NCBI GenBank assembly: GCA_963930775.1
Contig: OZ005703.1
Coordinates: forward strand, 1,612,001 to 1,676,000
DNA length: 64,000 nt
Origin: Cliona cf. orientalis
Lineage: Eukaryota; Porifera; Demospongiae; Clionaida; Clionaidae
Direction: 5' to 3'
The notes beneath the pieces were generated by a model. It had not been told where the DNA came from, did no database searches, and was given only the letters and a program-made list of their open reading frames with translations. This document shows, one piece after another, positions 38,082-54,568 of this stretch. The first letter of the stretch is position 1. Each line of letters starts with the position of its first letter. The position numbers and the translations under genes were made by a program.

Positions 38082-39781
38082 ATGGCTAGCATAGTGAGTC
38101 AACGTAGTGCTGATATTATTTGTGTTTTAGACTACACTGATACTTGTAATATCTTCAGGATAAGGAAGTTGCGGCCGCGTTGACTCCCGTCCATGAGAAA
38201 GTGACTGCTGTGAAGAAGTCCATCTCTGGTTTGGTTGGTAAAATGGAGACGGGAGGCGACCAGCTCAACTGGTAAACCTAGTATGCAGTACCTCTATTAA
38301 TAGACTTGACACGACTTGTAATACTGTATAGTGGGTAACTTAAATTTGGTGAACAATAATTTAATTGGAAACGGTGCTCATTTGGTATTGGCAGATTTTG
38401 AATTGGGTGGTCGCTCAGCATTTTATGTGTTGAATTCAATTGGTGATTTCAAAAAATTTTGAAGAACACCAAAATTTCCTGCTATACAGATATTATGGCA
38501 TGTACACATTAATTTTGGTAATGGAAATATGCCCTTTCTTGCAATGGTAGAATATTGCATATTTCCCCCAGGCCGAGTGTTTTGGACAGTTTTTCTACCC
38601 TGTCTGGTCAGACGAGCACGCTGATGAGGCAGCTCTCCAGTGACAAATTCCCTCCCATTCATAACCGAGTCATTCTGCCGCTGCAAGTCTCCAGTGATAG
38701 GGACTGTGAACTAGAGGTAACTATAATACAGTTTAAATCTGTGTATGGTTGTCACTGTACATGTGTAAGGTAGCCAACGTACTCCTTTATCACAGCTACT
38801 TAGTTCAAGCTCCATATTATGGAAATATTCCACACATTCAGTACCTCTTTTAATGCAACCAGGCCCAAGGGTGGCCATTAAGTTAATTAATGCTTTTCTG
38901 ACGAGGAATATTAGAATATTTACGTGTATATTTTATAAAATAAATGAGCCATTCTTACATTCTCTTGTATCTTGTACACCCTTGCTTGTGACTTGTGCTT
39001 GATCTTTATTTCAGCGTAACACAGAAGGTCGTATCAGCATAGTTCACCACGAGGTGGTACCCAACTACATGCGTACCAAGTTGGACCTTGACCTTGAGGC
39101 CAAGCAGAAAGAACTAGCGGAGCAAATCAGCGAGAAAGGGGCGGAGATTAGTGCGGAGATAAAGAAGTTCAACGAGATGTTATCGAGTAGTCTTGAGAGG
39201 GTGACAGAGGTCAGAGAGGAACTGGATGATCAAAAATCGAAGACAGGTACAGTATTAGATTACTGTAGTTAATCGAATACAATGCATGATCAAATATTTT
39301 ACAAATTCTCAAAACGTTTATATATGGAGCGATGACGACCTTTACCAGAAAAACGCACGTTTTTCAAAATTGAAATTATTTTTTTTCCATGCGTAGTATT
39401 AGATTAAGTACAGTAATAGCTATAGTTTGCACATGAATTCTGATGGCCTCAAAATTTTACAAATTTTGTGTGTTTATATGCGTGCCTAATTGAATTCATA
39501 ATAATTAAATCTCGGCCTCTGTGTTTGTACTTTCTATAGAAACCTCTAAGAATCAGTCAGCAGAAACGAGGAAGCTGGTTGCATCCTACCTCCATGGCTC
39601 TGGTCTCAGTCCTCTCTCCAACAACAGGAGAGCTCTAATGGCGCAGGGAAGGCTAATTGCCTCGGTCAGGTCGGCCCACGGCCAGGGCAGGGTTCAAAGT
39701 GCAATGAGAGCCGAACTAAAACAAACTGTGAATGTTGCAGCAGCACCTTACACTACCACCCCTGTACACAGAACACGATAA
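38082..39781 (+). CDS. MED8: Mediator complex subunit 8
   Basis: Five exons: 38082-38093 (only MASI), 38159-38271, 38572-38716, 39015-39246, 39540-39781; phases match, 247 aa. The family signatures are clear: a helical N-terminus (VHEKVTAVKKSISGLVGKM), WPSVLDSFSTLSGQTSTLM, NRVILPLQVSSDRD, and the HEVVPNYMRTKLDLDLE segment that aligns with the HEVVPDHLRTKPDPEVE stretch of animal MED8. A long helix follows, then a Ser/Ala/Arg-rich tail. MED8 is a head-module subunit of the Mediator coactivator of RNA polymerase II. The length is near that of the human protein (about 268). Its 3' end converges on ALG2 with 122 bp between stops. Confidence 0.93.
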
Positions 39782-39903
39782 CATATTTAGGACAAAAAAA
39801 TCACTCCAAAAATACGTGAATCTTTTCAAGTATTATTGTCCTTAATTTTGTACAAAACCTAACATTATGCAATAATGATTATGTATCATTTTTGACATTA
39901 TTA

Positions 39904-41121
39904 CTAGTTGCATAATCCTTCGACAATTCCATTCAGTTTCTCAGCAAAAGCTCGGAAAGAGAAATTTGCCATGATGTGTTCGCGTCCCGAGAGACCCATC
40001 TCCATGCTAGAGCCACGGTTTCTAAAGAGAAACACCATCTTTGCAGCAAACGCCTCAGCGGTCGGTTCGCAAAGGAATCCCGTCTTCCCATCGACTACGG
40101 TCTCCAGGGGACCTCCGCTATTCACAGCCACAATGGGACGTCGGGAGTACATCCCCTCCAGGGGGCATATGCCAAAATGTTCGTTTGAGGGGGTATAGAT
40201 TAGTGCACGACAGCACTCCAGTAGGGCGGCCTTTTGTTCGTCGCTACATGAGCGAAGAAAGGTGACCTTGTCATTCACTTTTAGCGACTCGGCTAGCTGA
40301 CGTAGCTCAAGGTAGTGTTCCTTATTCTCAACAACTCGTTCATCATAGCCACCAACCATTGCGAGATGGACTTGGGAGCGCTCAGTGGGTTTAAGTTGGT
40401 CAAGCGTTTTGGCAAATGCTTCAATGGCCAGATTGAGGTTTTTCTTTCTCTCGTAGCGATTGATTGAGAGGAACACGCACTTTACTGACGGAGGGAACAT
40501 GTTGCTTAGCTCAGCAGGTTTCTGGGAAAACGAAGAGAAATTTAGCGACGGGTATAAAACGGTAGGCTGGACGTGTGAGAGCGTCTTAAACGTTTGATGA
40601 AAGATCGTTGAAGTGAATTTGCTATTGACCAGGACCTGGTGGGCCCGACCAGTTGTATATTCTTCCAGTTTGTCAATTGGCCATCGGTATACCTTTTTAA
40701 GCCAGTTGGTCCGCTGTGTCAAGAGTTGATCGGGAAAATGGCAGTAGAAGATCACCTTTGCACGAGTCCACCTCAGCACGGGGATACATGCAGATATCTG
40801 GTCGCAAATTATAACATCAAATCGGTCCGCTGAATCTCCGAAATAATTGCGAGAAAGCAGAAAGAAAGCCACGTATAACATTCGAAGGTAGGCAAATAAA
40901 GCGTAGCCCTTGTTGCAGCAGGATCGCGGTAGCCAGTCTCCAACGCACGTCACTTTCAGGGTGCCATCCCTAGTTTGTTCGAAAGCGTGTCCTGGATCGT
41001 GGTGAGCTGTGAATATCTCGACATGGTGACCCTTTGTCTTCAGCGCAATGGCTGCGTCAACGATGAGGCGTTCTGCACCACCAATTCCCAAATCTGGGTG
41101 AACAAAAGCGATTCGAACCAT
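39904..41121 (-). CDS. ALG2: ALG2, alpha-1,3/1,6-mannosyltransferase
   Basis: A single exon of 405 aa. ALG2 is a GT4 glycosyltransferase at the cytosolic face of the ER that adds the second and third mannoses to the dolichol-linked oligosaccharide for N-glycosylation. Visible signatures are the N-terminal FVHPDLGIGGAERLIVDAA, the hydrophobic YLRMLYVAFFLL, YCHFPDQLLTQR, LFLSINRYERKKNL-type sequence (VFLSINRYERKKNLNLAIEA), and the C-terminal GT4 donor-binding motif EHFGICPLEGM followed by PIVAVNSGGPLETV. Length and motif order fit animal ALG2 closely. It shares a short bidirectional promoter with TTC33. Confidence 0.96.
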   Translation of the reverse strand: MVRIAFVHPDLGIGGAERLIVDAAIALKTKGHHVEIFTAHHDPGHAFEQTRDGTLKVTCVGDWLPRSCCNKGYALFAYLRMLYVAFFLLSRNYFGDSADRFDVIICDQISACIPVLRWTRAKVIFYCHFPDQLLTQRTNWLKKVYRWPIDKLEEYTTGRAHQVLVNSKFTSTIFHQTFKTLSHVQPTVLYPSLNFSSFSQKPAELSNMFPPSVKCVFLSINRYERKKNLNLAIEAFAKTLDQLKPTERSQVHLAMVGGYDERVVENKEHYLELRQLAESLKVNDKVTFLRSCSDEQKAALLECCRALIYTPSNEHFGICPLEGMYSRRPIVAVNSGGPLETVVDGKTGFLCEPTAEAFAAKMVFLFRNRGSSMEMGLSGREHIMANFSFRAFAEKLNGIVEGLCN

Positions 41122-41242
41122 GTCTCTCCCCCTTTTTGCGCATGTGGCAGGTACTTACTCTATTTAGAGCGCACCAAAAATTGAACGTCGAACGGATCCA
41201 GAACGAGACATATCACTCGTTTTCGTTCCGTTCCGTAAGGCA
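41122..41242. promoter_or_regulatory. Bidirectional promoter ALG2 / TTC33
   Basis: Only 121 bp separate the ALG2 start codon (41121, minus) and the TTC33 start codon (41243, plus), so one small region must drive both. A CRE overlaps the TTC33 start codon (separate entry). Confidence 0.6.
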
Positions 41243-42369
41243 ATGACGTCATTTGGCTGGAAGAGAAAGAGAGTGCTAGAGACTAAGGCTGCTGCTAGTT
41301 GGTTCTCCAGTGGTGGGGCATCTGGTACTAATGAACCCGACAGAGATGAAGAGGGCGATGATGACAGTGAGGGAGCTGTCGACTGGTTAAGCGCAGCCAA
41401 GAGGCGTCGGCTTTTGCTCCTCGAGGATAACGAGACAAAGAGTCGTCGACTGAGGGAGGAGGGAGCTGTACTGGCAGAGAGCGAGAGATACTGGGAGGCA
41501 ATCAAGTATTGGGATGAAGCCATACAACTCACCCCATATGTGGCTGCTCTCTATGAGATGAAATCACAGGTGGCTACAACATGTATATACTTGATCGTGA
41601 ACATGTGCTGTTCAATACCATGTCATGTAACAGACCACAAATATTTCATCTATGGCTAAACATAATACTGGAGAATGTGCTAATAAGTTATTTAATATTC
41701 TGAATCACCAGTGCTCATCCAACTATCTATAGCAGATTACTTAATTATTTAATTTTTATGTGAGATTGCATAATTTATTATACTAAAATACTTCTACGAG
41801 AGGCCCATTTTGATAGAAATGTATAATTTTGTGTAAATGCATAGGCATTATTGGAGCTCAGTGAGGTGTTCCCTGCTGTGCAAGCTGCAGAAAGAGCCGT
41901 TGAACTCGATCCTACTTGGTCTGTGGCAAGAATAACACTAGGAAGAGCTCAGCTTGGACTGGGTGAAGTGCACATGGTTAGAATGTCAAATTAATCACTC
42001 TTGTATAATTATTAATCGAGCACCATTAATTTTTTCTGTGACATTATAGGCTCTGAATAGTTTTCAAAAAGCTCTTCACTTAGACCCCAGTAATGATGAG
42101 GTATGTACATGTTGTAACAATCTGTTCTTTTTCTGCCTGATATTAAATTTTATTGAGTCGTATCTCCACTTTTTAAGAGCCTCTATTTTCTATAGGTACG
42201 AGAATCTGACTTAAAGTGGGCTCAGGAACTGGTGGAAAAGAAAGAGGCTATGAAATCAGAGCTTGAGAAAAAGGAAGAAAAGAAACGTCTGGATATTCTG
42301 AACAAACGTGGGGAACTACATGTACCACAGTCAGAACCTGCACATGACAGTGAAAGTACTCAGAGATAG
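41243..42369 (+). CDS. TTC33: Tetratricopeptide repeat protein 33
   Basis: Four exons: 41243-41569, 41845-41976, 42050-42100, 42196-42369; all phase 0, 227 aa. It begins MTSFGWKRK, matching the MASFGWKRK start of vertebrate TTC33. An acidic linker follows, then AVDWLSAAKRRRLLLLEDNETKSRRLREEG. TPR helices (about 75-190) include ERYWEAIKYWDEAIQLTP, AERAVELDPTWSVARITLGRAQLGLGE and NSFQKALHLDPSNDE. The C-terminus is charged. The family is a conserved, poorly characterised TPR protein. It is convergent with the dynein light chain gene. Confidence 0.92.
41244..41251. promoter_or_regulatory. CRE palindrome overlapping the TTC33 start codon
   Basis: TGACGTCA lies within ATGACGTCATTT, the first four codons (MTSF) of TTC33, 123 bases from the ALG2 start. 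It could bind CREB/ATF in the bidirectional promoter, or it could be a coincidence of coding sequence. Confidence 0.4.
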
Positions 42370-42677
42370 TAATAAGCTTTGGTGTATGTTTGGTAGCATG
42401 ATAATATTATTATACAATCAGCATGGGGGCACTCGCTGCTGTATAATAATTACCTTCAATACACCCCACCCACCCTTTCTTAGACCCAATTTTCACCTTA
42501 TCATAATAATATATAATAATATTATAGTTAATGGTACAAATCGATAATATTAAGGAAGAGATATAAAGTGAGTGATAATGCAGTTTGTAGACAAGAAAGT
42601 TGCTGCCAGCGTGCCTTGCATGAAAGTGATAAGAGGAAGTATACGATAATAGAAGGGGATCTGATGGAGTAGTTTGT
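42370..42677. other. Convergent gap TTC33 / Tctex1-type dynein light chain
   Basis: 308 bp between two stop codons. It is AT-rich with ATAATATTAT-type inverted runs and no coding signal. Confidence 0.5.
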
Positions 42678-43223
42678 TTATTCATAGTACACGCCCCATA
42701 CAGTTCCTATGGCAAACAGCGTCTTGTTTCGGAAACTGCCTGTTGCAAAAGTGTCTTGCTTGGCGTCCCAACAGCATCGACTGCCCATGCGAAATCCCTG
42801 CTCCTTCAGCTGCCCAATGCTCACAGTGACTACAATCTTGTATCGGTCGTATTTCAACTCTTTCACTCTCCCCTTGATAATCTCACAAAGTGTCTTCACC
42901 GATTGCCTGCATGACTTTGGATCGTAAGCGTCATCTTTTAGAGTATTCTTGAGCACGTCTTCAATAATCTCCTTCACTTTGCTTGCTTGGAATTTCTCCT
43001 TCGGCTCCAGCTGGTAGGTATTTTCATGAGTTAGCCTCGGCTTTCTCTTCTGCGTCGCTTCTCCCGGGTCGTTAGCCATTGCCAGCACGCTACGGCTGCT
43101 TTCTTTCTTGCGCAACATGTGCTCGTGGAAGCTTGCTTGCGAGAAAAGGCTCGACCCGCGAGCTAATTGCTCGATGGTAGCGTTAACTGCGCTTTCGGCC
43201 ATGCTCCCTAGCTCTAGATCCAC
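42678..43223 (-). CDS. Tctex1-type dynein light chain (DYNLT5/TCTEX1D1-like)
   Basis: A single exon, 181 aa. An N-terminal polar extension of about 65 residues precedes a Tctex1 domain (about 68-181). It starts with ENTYQLEPKEKFQASKVKEIIEDVLKN and runs through SVKTLCEIIKGRVKELKYDRYKIVVTVSIGQ and RCCWDAKQDTFATGSFRNKTLFAIGTVWGVYYE. This is the standard start, core and end of the family. The proteins serve as dynein light chains, or as adaptors in cytoplasmic and ciliary dynein. ENTYQL plus the N-terminal extension favours the DYNLT5 (TCTEX1D1) branch over plain DYNLT1, but paralog assignment is not certain. Confidence 0.92.
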   Translation of the reverse strand: MDLELGSMAESAVNATIEQLARGSSLFSQASFHEHMLRKKESSRSVLAMANDPGEATQKRKPRLTHENTYQLEPKEKFQASKVKEIIEDVLKNTLKDDAYDPKSCRQSVKTLCEIIKGRVKELKYDRYKIVVTVSIGQLKEQGFRMGSRCCWDAKQDTFATGSFRNKTLFAIGTVWGVYYE

Positions 43224-43399
43224 TGGAGCCTAGTCTGAGGGAAGTTTCAGCTGCCTTCTCTTCTAGATCTACTGCGCAGCTGCTCTGACCCGCCCACAAT
43301 AACTCAACATCACCATAGTGACTCTACCACAAAAATTCATTGGTAATGAATGTCATAATGCAAATGTTTTGATACTTTATGCAAGCAAGCATGGCTGGG

Positions 43400-44623
43400 C
43401 TATAGGATTGTGCAGATTTTACTACTAGAAGTCTTAGAACTAGATGACTGTTTTGACGGATTAGCAAGCTCCCCACTTGCCTGAGCACTTGATTCAGTTT
43501 CACCTGCATTCAAGATGGTGTAATAAATTCCCGCAAATCATACAATGTTATTTAAACGAGTCAGCATCTCCAAATTATTAAGGTCTGAGAACTCCTTCCA
43601 TACCAGTCTACTTATTAACTTATAATTAATACATAAGTGGAACAGTTCTTCCCTAACAGTACGTGGCTAGCTATATACCTGTTAAAGCATTGAGCATCAG
43701 CTCCCTGTCATCATCCCCTAGAGCATTGGCATAATCCAGACAAGTCTTTCCCTCATCATCCGCAGCCTCCACATTTGCCCCCCGGCTCACCAACACAGTG
43801 ACGTTCTGCAGACGCTTGTAGGCCACAACGCAGTGTAGCGGAGTCTGCCCAGTTCCATTCCTGCAGTCGATGTCCACTGATACTTTGCTCTTTTTCGGCA
43901 GCTTATGTGAGAGGAGGACCTCCAGGAATTGCGGTGATTTCTGAATGGCAGCGTGGTGCAGTGGGTAGGCTCCATTGGTGTCGGCATGAGTCAGTAGTGA
44001 ATGATGGGCTGATAGAAGAACCTGTAACAGTATGCATGTAGTAGTTGCAAGATCTTAATATTATTGGGTGCACGTTGATTGTGCCCAATGCATGCTAATG
44101 ATCATGATTGAAAACTGGGAATGGGCCGGGGATAAGAATTAAATTGCATAATTTTATCTGGCTTACCCTTATGCATTGCATCGCTTGCTGTTGTATCGAG
44201 TACGTCAATAATGTGCGTCCTTCACTATCGTGTTTAAGTGGCTCCTTACACCTGCATCATGCATATAATAATATTATAATGTGTCAATGCATAAAATTAG
44301 TGATGTTCTCACATTTTCAGCAGTAGTTTGAGGTGATCTGAATGATCATAGCTAATGGCCCAGTGCAGTGCTGTCAGTCCAAATCGATCTGCACACATTA
44401 CTAGCTCTGGAGTAGCAACACTGAAACAACGTACCGAACAAAAATATATTATGCTGTCGAGACAAAATTCATTATGAGTAAAAAGATTATTATGTACCTC
44501 ATTAATAGTTGTAGGCAGGCGTGATCATCAGGTACAGTGCTCCAGTGATATACACTGTGGTCCTACATAAGGTATTTCACATGGTTGAAGTCCCTTGGAT
44601 AGGTGCATGGATACACTCAATGG

Positions 44624-44658
<35 letters not shown>

Positions 44659-47600
44659 TGCATGCATGCACATGCAAACACACATACAGAGCACAAAAAA
44701 CTCACTGTATTGTCAAAGATACACACAGAGGCCTTTCTATTGAGCAGAACGCTAGCAGCTGCCTTGTTTCCATGGTAGCAGGCCACATGGAGGGCAGTGA
44801 GTCCACAGATGTCTTGTTGATCAACTTCAGCTCCGCAATCGATCAGCGTACTGCAAGACGAGCTCTTATTGTTGCCCAGAGCTGCAAACATCAGTGGTGT
44901 TCGATTGTACTCGTCTTTCTTGTTGACTCCGAACATCATGACTAGCTGACGCACAACTCCCGAGCTTTTGCCAATGGCCACAGCCATGTGTAGAGGGTGG
45001 GGGTAATTGGTGGTTCTACGGTACAAGAAAAAGAGCAACCACGCTGGCTATCTGATGATTACACATGTTATGGATGTGGCTATCTGCCCTACTGCAGCTA
45101 GCTGTCAAGAACACAAGGTGTATATATACCGTATTTTTTTACAAAACCATGACTCCACAAATTCTATAGCTGTCTATATAGAATGCATATACTGTACTTT
45201 TCCAACGTCTGCACACTGGGAATATGCTCCTGAGCCACCGTATTGGGTTGTCCCGAGTCCTCCTCCTGCCTCTTGAGCAGTTCAGCTTGAGCTTGCTAAA
45301 CAACAAATAAATTACCATAATATTATGTTCATGGGATGGTTATATTTAACTATTGCAAGACAATATTGCTGATACCTCTATCTGATCGTCATAGTTTGAA
45401 GCATCCTCATTAGTGTCTTGAACTTCACACTGAGTGCCCTCCATGTCAGGAATTCTTTCATTTGCTACACCATCATATGCCAACATCCCTCCAATCAACT
45501 CAGCTTGTCCATCAGTGGCAAAATGATCTGATACTTCTTGTTGAAACTTCCCATTATGCCTATCATCCAACACTGCCTTTTGTGCATCAGACTCTGCAAA
45601 CACTTGTTGCTGGTCACCATAGCTGTGTCCTTCATTTATGGTACCATCTGTTGTATCATGCTGGTTCAAGTGCATTCTCTGATTCTGAGCCTCTCCTTCA
45701 CCGTCACCAACATCCACGACAGCCATGGCTTCATGGCTGATGCTGTTTGATGAGCTTTCCTTAAATTTTGTTACGGCTGATGTTGCCCCACGGTCAATGC
45801 TCAGTTGGCTCTCCTCAAGCTCTGTGATGGACATGTCTCCACGATTGATGCCTCTCTGGCTTTCTTTAGCATTAGTGGCTGTCATGGCCTCGTGATTGAT
45901 GCTAACTTGACTATCTCCAAGCTCAACTACAGTCATGTCCCCCTCAGGATTGACATTTATAGTCCTCTGCTCCTCCCCTCTTTCTGTAGCAGAAACATTC
46001 GTTGTTGTGGGACCATCACCGCTAGTACTAGATCCTGTTGCTTGAGCCAGTAATCTTCTGATCTCTTCTTCAGAGAGAAGCTTTTTGGTCGGTCTTGAGA
46101 ATGCAGTGTAGTAGAATAACGATTCCGCATTTGCAAATACCCTGCAGGTAGATTATATTTTGTATTACTGATGGCTACTGTGTAATATTTTGTTGAAAAA
46201 TGTGTGGTTCAGTGATTGCCAAATTGGCCAAAAGTTTATGGTTACACAGTATTACAATATTGAGCTCACTTTGATCCTTCTGTATGGAACAGAGCTTCTT
46301 TATCGAGAAGCAGCTGCCCCAGTGTTTCAGCATCATCTTCATTCTCCACTCCAGCAATGTTCTGCACCATCCACCTAACCAGTTCTGCACCACTGAAGAT
46401 ACTCCCTGCATCTAATACGATCATAGCATAGTAGAGCTTGAAGGTAGATTCTCACTATAGTAAAAATAATATGGACTCCTAACAAACCTTTCTTAATCTT
46501 CACATCAGCTTTGAGGGCGCTTGCGGGTGGGCGTGGCACCCCTTTGTCTGGGTCTTGTATGATATTGACAAGGACATCAATAGTGATGTCCCGATCTGTC
46601 AGAGACGTTGTGCTGGCACTCTCTAGACCCCCAGGGACTCCCAGTAGGGCTGCCCGACGTGGATCAATTGGTGCTTTCTTTTTCTTCTTAAGTCTGACTT
46701 TTGTTTGGAGTGTAGTGGGGTCATCATGTTTGCTGCTTTGCTTTAGCTTCGTTTCACTGCTTTCTTGAAAATCATCTATAGATAGAGGATTGAAATGCTA
46801 ATTAATTTATTACTACTGATCATGAGTTAGAACTCACCATCTGAGTCTTCCTCTCCACTGCTAAGTTTGTCTTCACCAGTAGCACTCCTTTTCTCCTCCT
46901 CCTCTCTGTCTTCCAGTGCAGCTGCTACTAAAGCTGTTGCTGCCAGTTCCATGTTCTGCTGCCTGCATGGAACACATCAATTGGATTCATGATAGTTCAG
47001 GCTTAGCCTAATAAAATTAACGGTGGCCCGTGTTGACAGCAGCCGAACTATAATATATTAGAGCAATACAGACCCTTCCATTAAAACATCTACCTCTACT
47101 ATGCCGTTCCTCTAATAATATTCTTCCATGCGTAACATTGACAAAGATCCTATGTGGGGATGAGACTATATACCTAGATTTCATAAAGCCTATGTTACCT
47201 TTTCTCTCCTTCTGTCATGTTGATCATTTCATCATAGGCCGTGTCAATATCATCGCTTGATAGTGAATCTTTGGAAGCAGACAAAGCCTTCTTGTCTTCT
47301 AATCCACCATCACTTTCTGTATCTCCATGGAATGGAGAGACATTGGAAGTAATCACGATCCTGGCCCGTCGAGGTTTTTGCTGCTCTTGTTTTGCTAACA
47401 CACCTTGACCATACATTTCCTGTAGCCCCCTCATATATGCCGACATCAGTGCTTTTTCTGCCAGATCTCGCTTGTTGGGGGTATTCTGAATCATACGTGC
47501 TCTCGAAGCAAGCTTTAGCGTCTCATATAGCTCACCGTACCTTGCTGGCAGTACCAACTCTGGAACATACGTAATCAAAAGGGTTTTGCAATTTCCTCCT

Positions 47601-48766
47601 AGGGAATCTTGAAGTACCTGCGTAAGCAAGGAGTTTTGATAAAGTTCCTTGCTCGCTGTTTCAGGGACGCATGGAAGTTGCATTCCCTCTCCATTGATGT
47701 TGTACGTTGAGCTCGAAGACCCCACTACCTCGATGGCAGCTATGTTCGATGTCAGCGAATCAACCACGTCAGCAAATGTGAAAAGTGAGACAAATTCATG
47801 AGAAATTTGGTCACCGGTGGTGTGTCGCTGTCGATTGGCGAGAGGATCGGACACGGCGACATCAACAAACATCAAGTTCCCACTGACTGGTGCATTCATT
47901 GACCCAAACTGTGAATACTCTACGGTCAGAGTGAGCACAGTGTGGTGGGTATTTACCGGGACAGTTTGATTCACTCCCTGCATGGTCCGGTTGGATGAGG
48001 AACCATCTTCTCCCCTTGATTGCTGCAACTGCTCAAATTTGACAATCTTTGACTCTGTCTCACGACCGAATTTGAGTAAAGGAGCCAGTTTCTTTCCACT
48101 CTTCACCTTGTGCTGCGATGCTCCCAGTATGCTACCATTGAGCAGCTGCAATTCAGGAGGAAGCTCGACATCTATGGTTTTCCCATCACCTCCCTCTATC
48201 CCTCTGGGTCTAGATCCTTCGGCAGTGCTTTGCTGTGGAGTGGAAGAGTCATAGCCAAAGAGAAGATCGTACACCTTTTCTTGCACAATGATGGCGTAGG
48301 AACACAGCACCACAAGCTTAGAGGTAGACGACGAACGAGATTTCGATTTGGATTGGCGAGATTTCTTCAGGCAGCGGAAGATCTGCTCAGCTGCTTTGCA
48401 GATGAGAACACCCTCCTCCCGGTTCCCACTCTGCTCGAGGTCCAATTCCGTTCCAAAGGATACGACAGTGGCGTGATAGCCAAGGAGGCAGCTCTCTACG
48501 ATCTCCTTCACGGATTGCTTGTATATGGCGTCCGGCGCATCGCTGGGCCCAAACACGCGGTCGAAATTGAAGCGAATCTCTTGAAGCTGAGTGTTGCGCA
48601 AAGGCGAAAGTGGGAGGGGCTGGGTAGCGGGCAGAGTCACGGTTCGATCTTGAATTTGCAGCAAGTTTGATCCCGTATCGATCGTGCTAGCATGAGCAGC
48701 ACTCTCCTCGCTATCTGGCTGCAAAATTCCAATCAGCTTCACAATCGATGTAAAGTTCTTCGACAT
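43400..48766 (-). CDS. Kinesin-like pseudomotor + DEP + ankyrin repeats + CaaX
   Basis: Twelve exons: 48766-47199, 46962-46838, 46775-46488, 46411-46270, 46141-45376, 45295-45198, 45015-44706, 44562-44498, 44420-44313, 44251-44167, 44021-43679, 43503-43400. All phases agree, giving 4,002 nt and 1,333 aa. Residues 1-460 follow the kinesin motor fold (FNFDRVFGPSDAPDAIYKQ, QEKVYDLLFG, LTQVLQDSLGGNCKTLLI, LKLASRARMIQNTPNK). The ATP P-loop position reads GYHATVVSFGTELDL instead of GxxxxGKT, switch I lacks the SSRSH-type motif, and DLAGSE is DVAVSD, so ATPase activity is unlikely. A DEP domain (about 620-735: NIIQDPDKGVP, GSIFSGAELVRWMVQN, LGQLLLDKEALFH) resembles those of RGS7-type proteins. An acidic linker leads to about seven ankyrin repeats (1000-1290). 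The C-terminus is KICTIL, a CaaX box. Two adjacent genes are possible but the phases favour one. Confidence 0.8.
44625..44656. repeat. (CA)n microsatellite
   Basis: A CA tract followed by GCATGCATGCATGCA in a 143-bp intron of the pseudokinesin-DEP-ankyrin gene. Confidence 0.9.
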
Positions 48767-49180
48767 GTTTATCTGGTATCGCTAGATGTACACACACCCA
48801 CCATTAATTTTGCGATTACGTCACTTAATCCACCTAGTGCGCATGCGTTGGTCTGGTTATCGGGTGTAGGTAAAGGTCGTCGGGAGAAAAAGGTCTTATA
48901 ATATTATGACATGAAAGGACAAGTACTAAAATTTTTCATGAATACTAAAAGTTATATAATTAATGTGCCAAATTAACATAAAGAGACATGAGCTAACAAT
49001 AATATTAATAATAATAATAATAATAACATTGTACATTATGAAGATGACTAGTGCAGTACAACGTAATACAGCATGTGAATGAATAGGAGGGCACAGAGTG
49101 TACTGTATTATTAGTAGTACAATAGTGGTATGTTAAGCATGATAAGAATGTTAAGGGTGGTCCCACTATGACAGTGCTCA
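48767..49180. other. Intergenic, pseudokinesin gene to PKA gene
   Basis: 414 bp holding the promoter of the pseudokinesin gene and the 3' UTR of the PKA gene. It contains an ATTATT-type tract at about 49000-49026 and an NRF1-like site (separate entry). No coding signal. Confidence 0.5.
48838..48847. promoter_or_regulatory. NRF1-like half palindrome TGCGCATGCG
   Basis: TGCGCATGCG, 72 bases upstream of the pseudokinesin start codon. It matches ten of the eleven bases of the sites upstream of GH76 copies D and E. A TTACGTCA CRE-like half site lies nearby at about 48817. Confidence 0.4.
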
Positions 49181-54307
<5,127 letters not shown>

Positions 54308-54568
54308 CTTTTCCCCGCCGCCCTAGCCTAGTTTACAAACTCGGTTGCTAGACAAACCACGGCCCCTCCGTGCTCAAAAGCCAAGCAACGTACGTACGTG
54401 GACTCCAAACAGCAGCCAGATCAGACCACTACGAAACTTCTTTGAAGTGCACGGTGTGGAATCGGAATCGAAATTCGAAATAGGAGACATAAATCACGTG
54501 CGCAATATGAACTTTGAACCCTCCATCTCAGCGCTAGAGGGGCGTGTCCACAAGAAGAAGAGATAAGG
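54308..54568. promoter_or_regulatory. Bidirectional promoter PKA / Ldh_2-type dehydrogenase
   Basis: 261 bp between divergent start codons. It contains a self-complementary ACGTACGTACGT at about 54387-54398. No further motif is claimed. Confidence 0.5.

Noticed and set aside
43671-46411. Treating the DEP and ankyrin exons as a separate gene from the kinesin-like exon
   Set aside because: The kinesin-like exon ends at a clean donor (AAAAG|GTAACA) in phase 2 and the next exon continues it in frame. No start codon with promoter-like context was found between them. Kept as one gene with a caveat.
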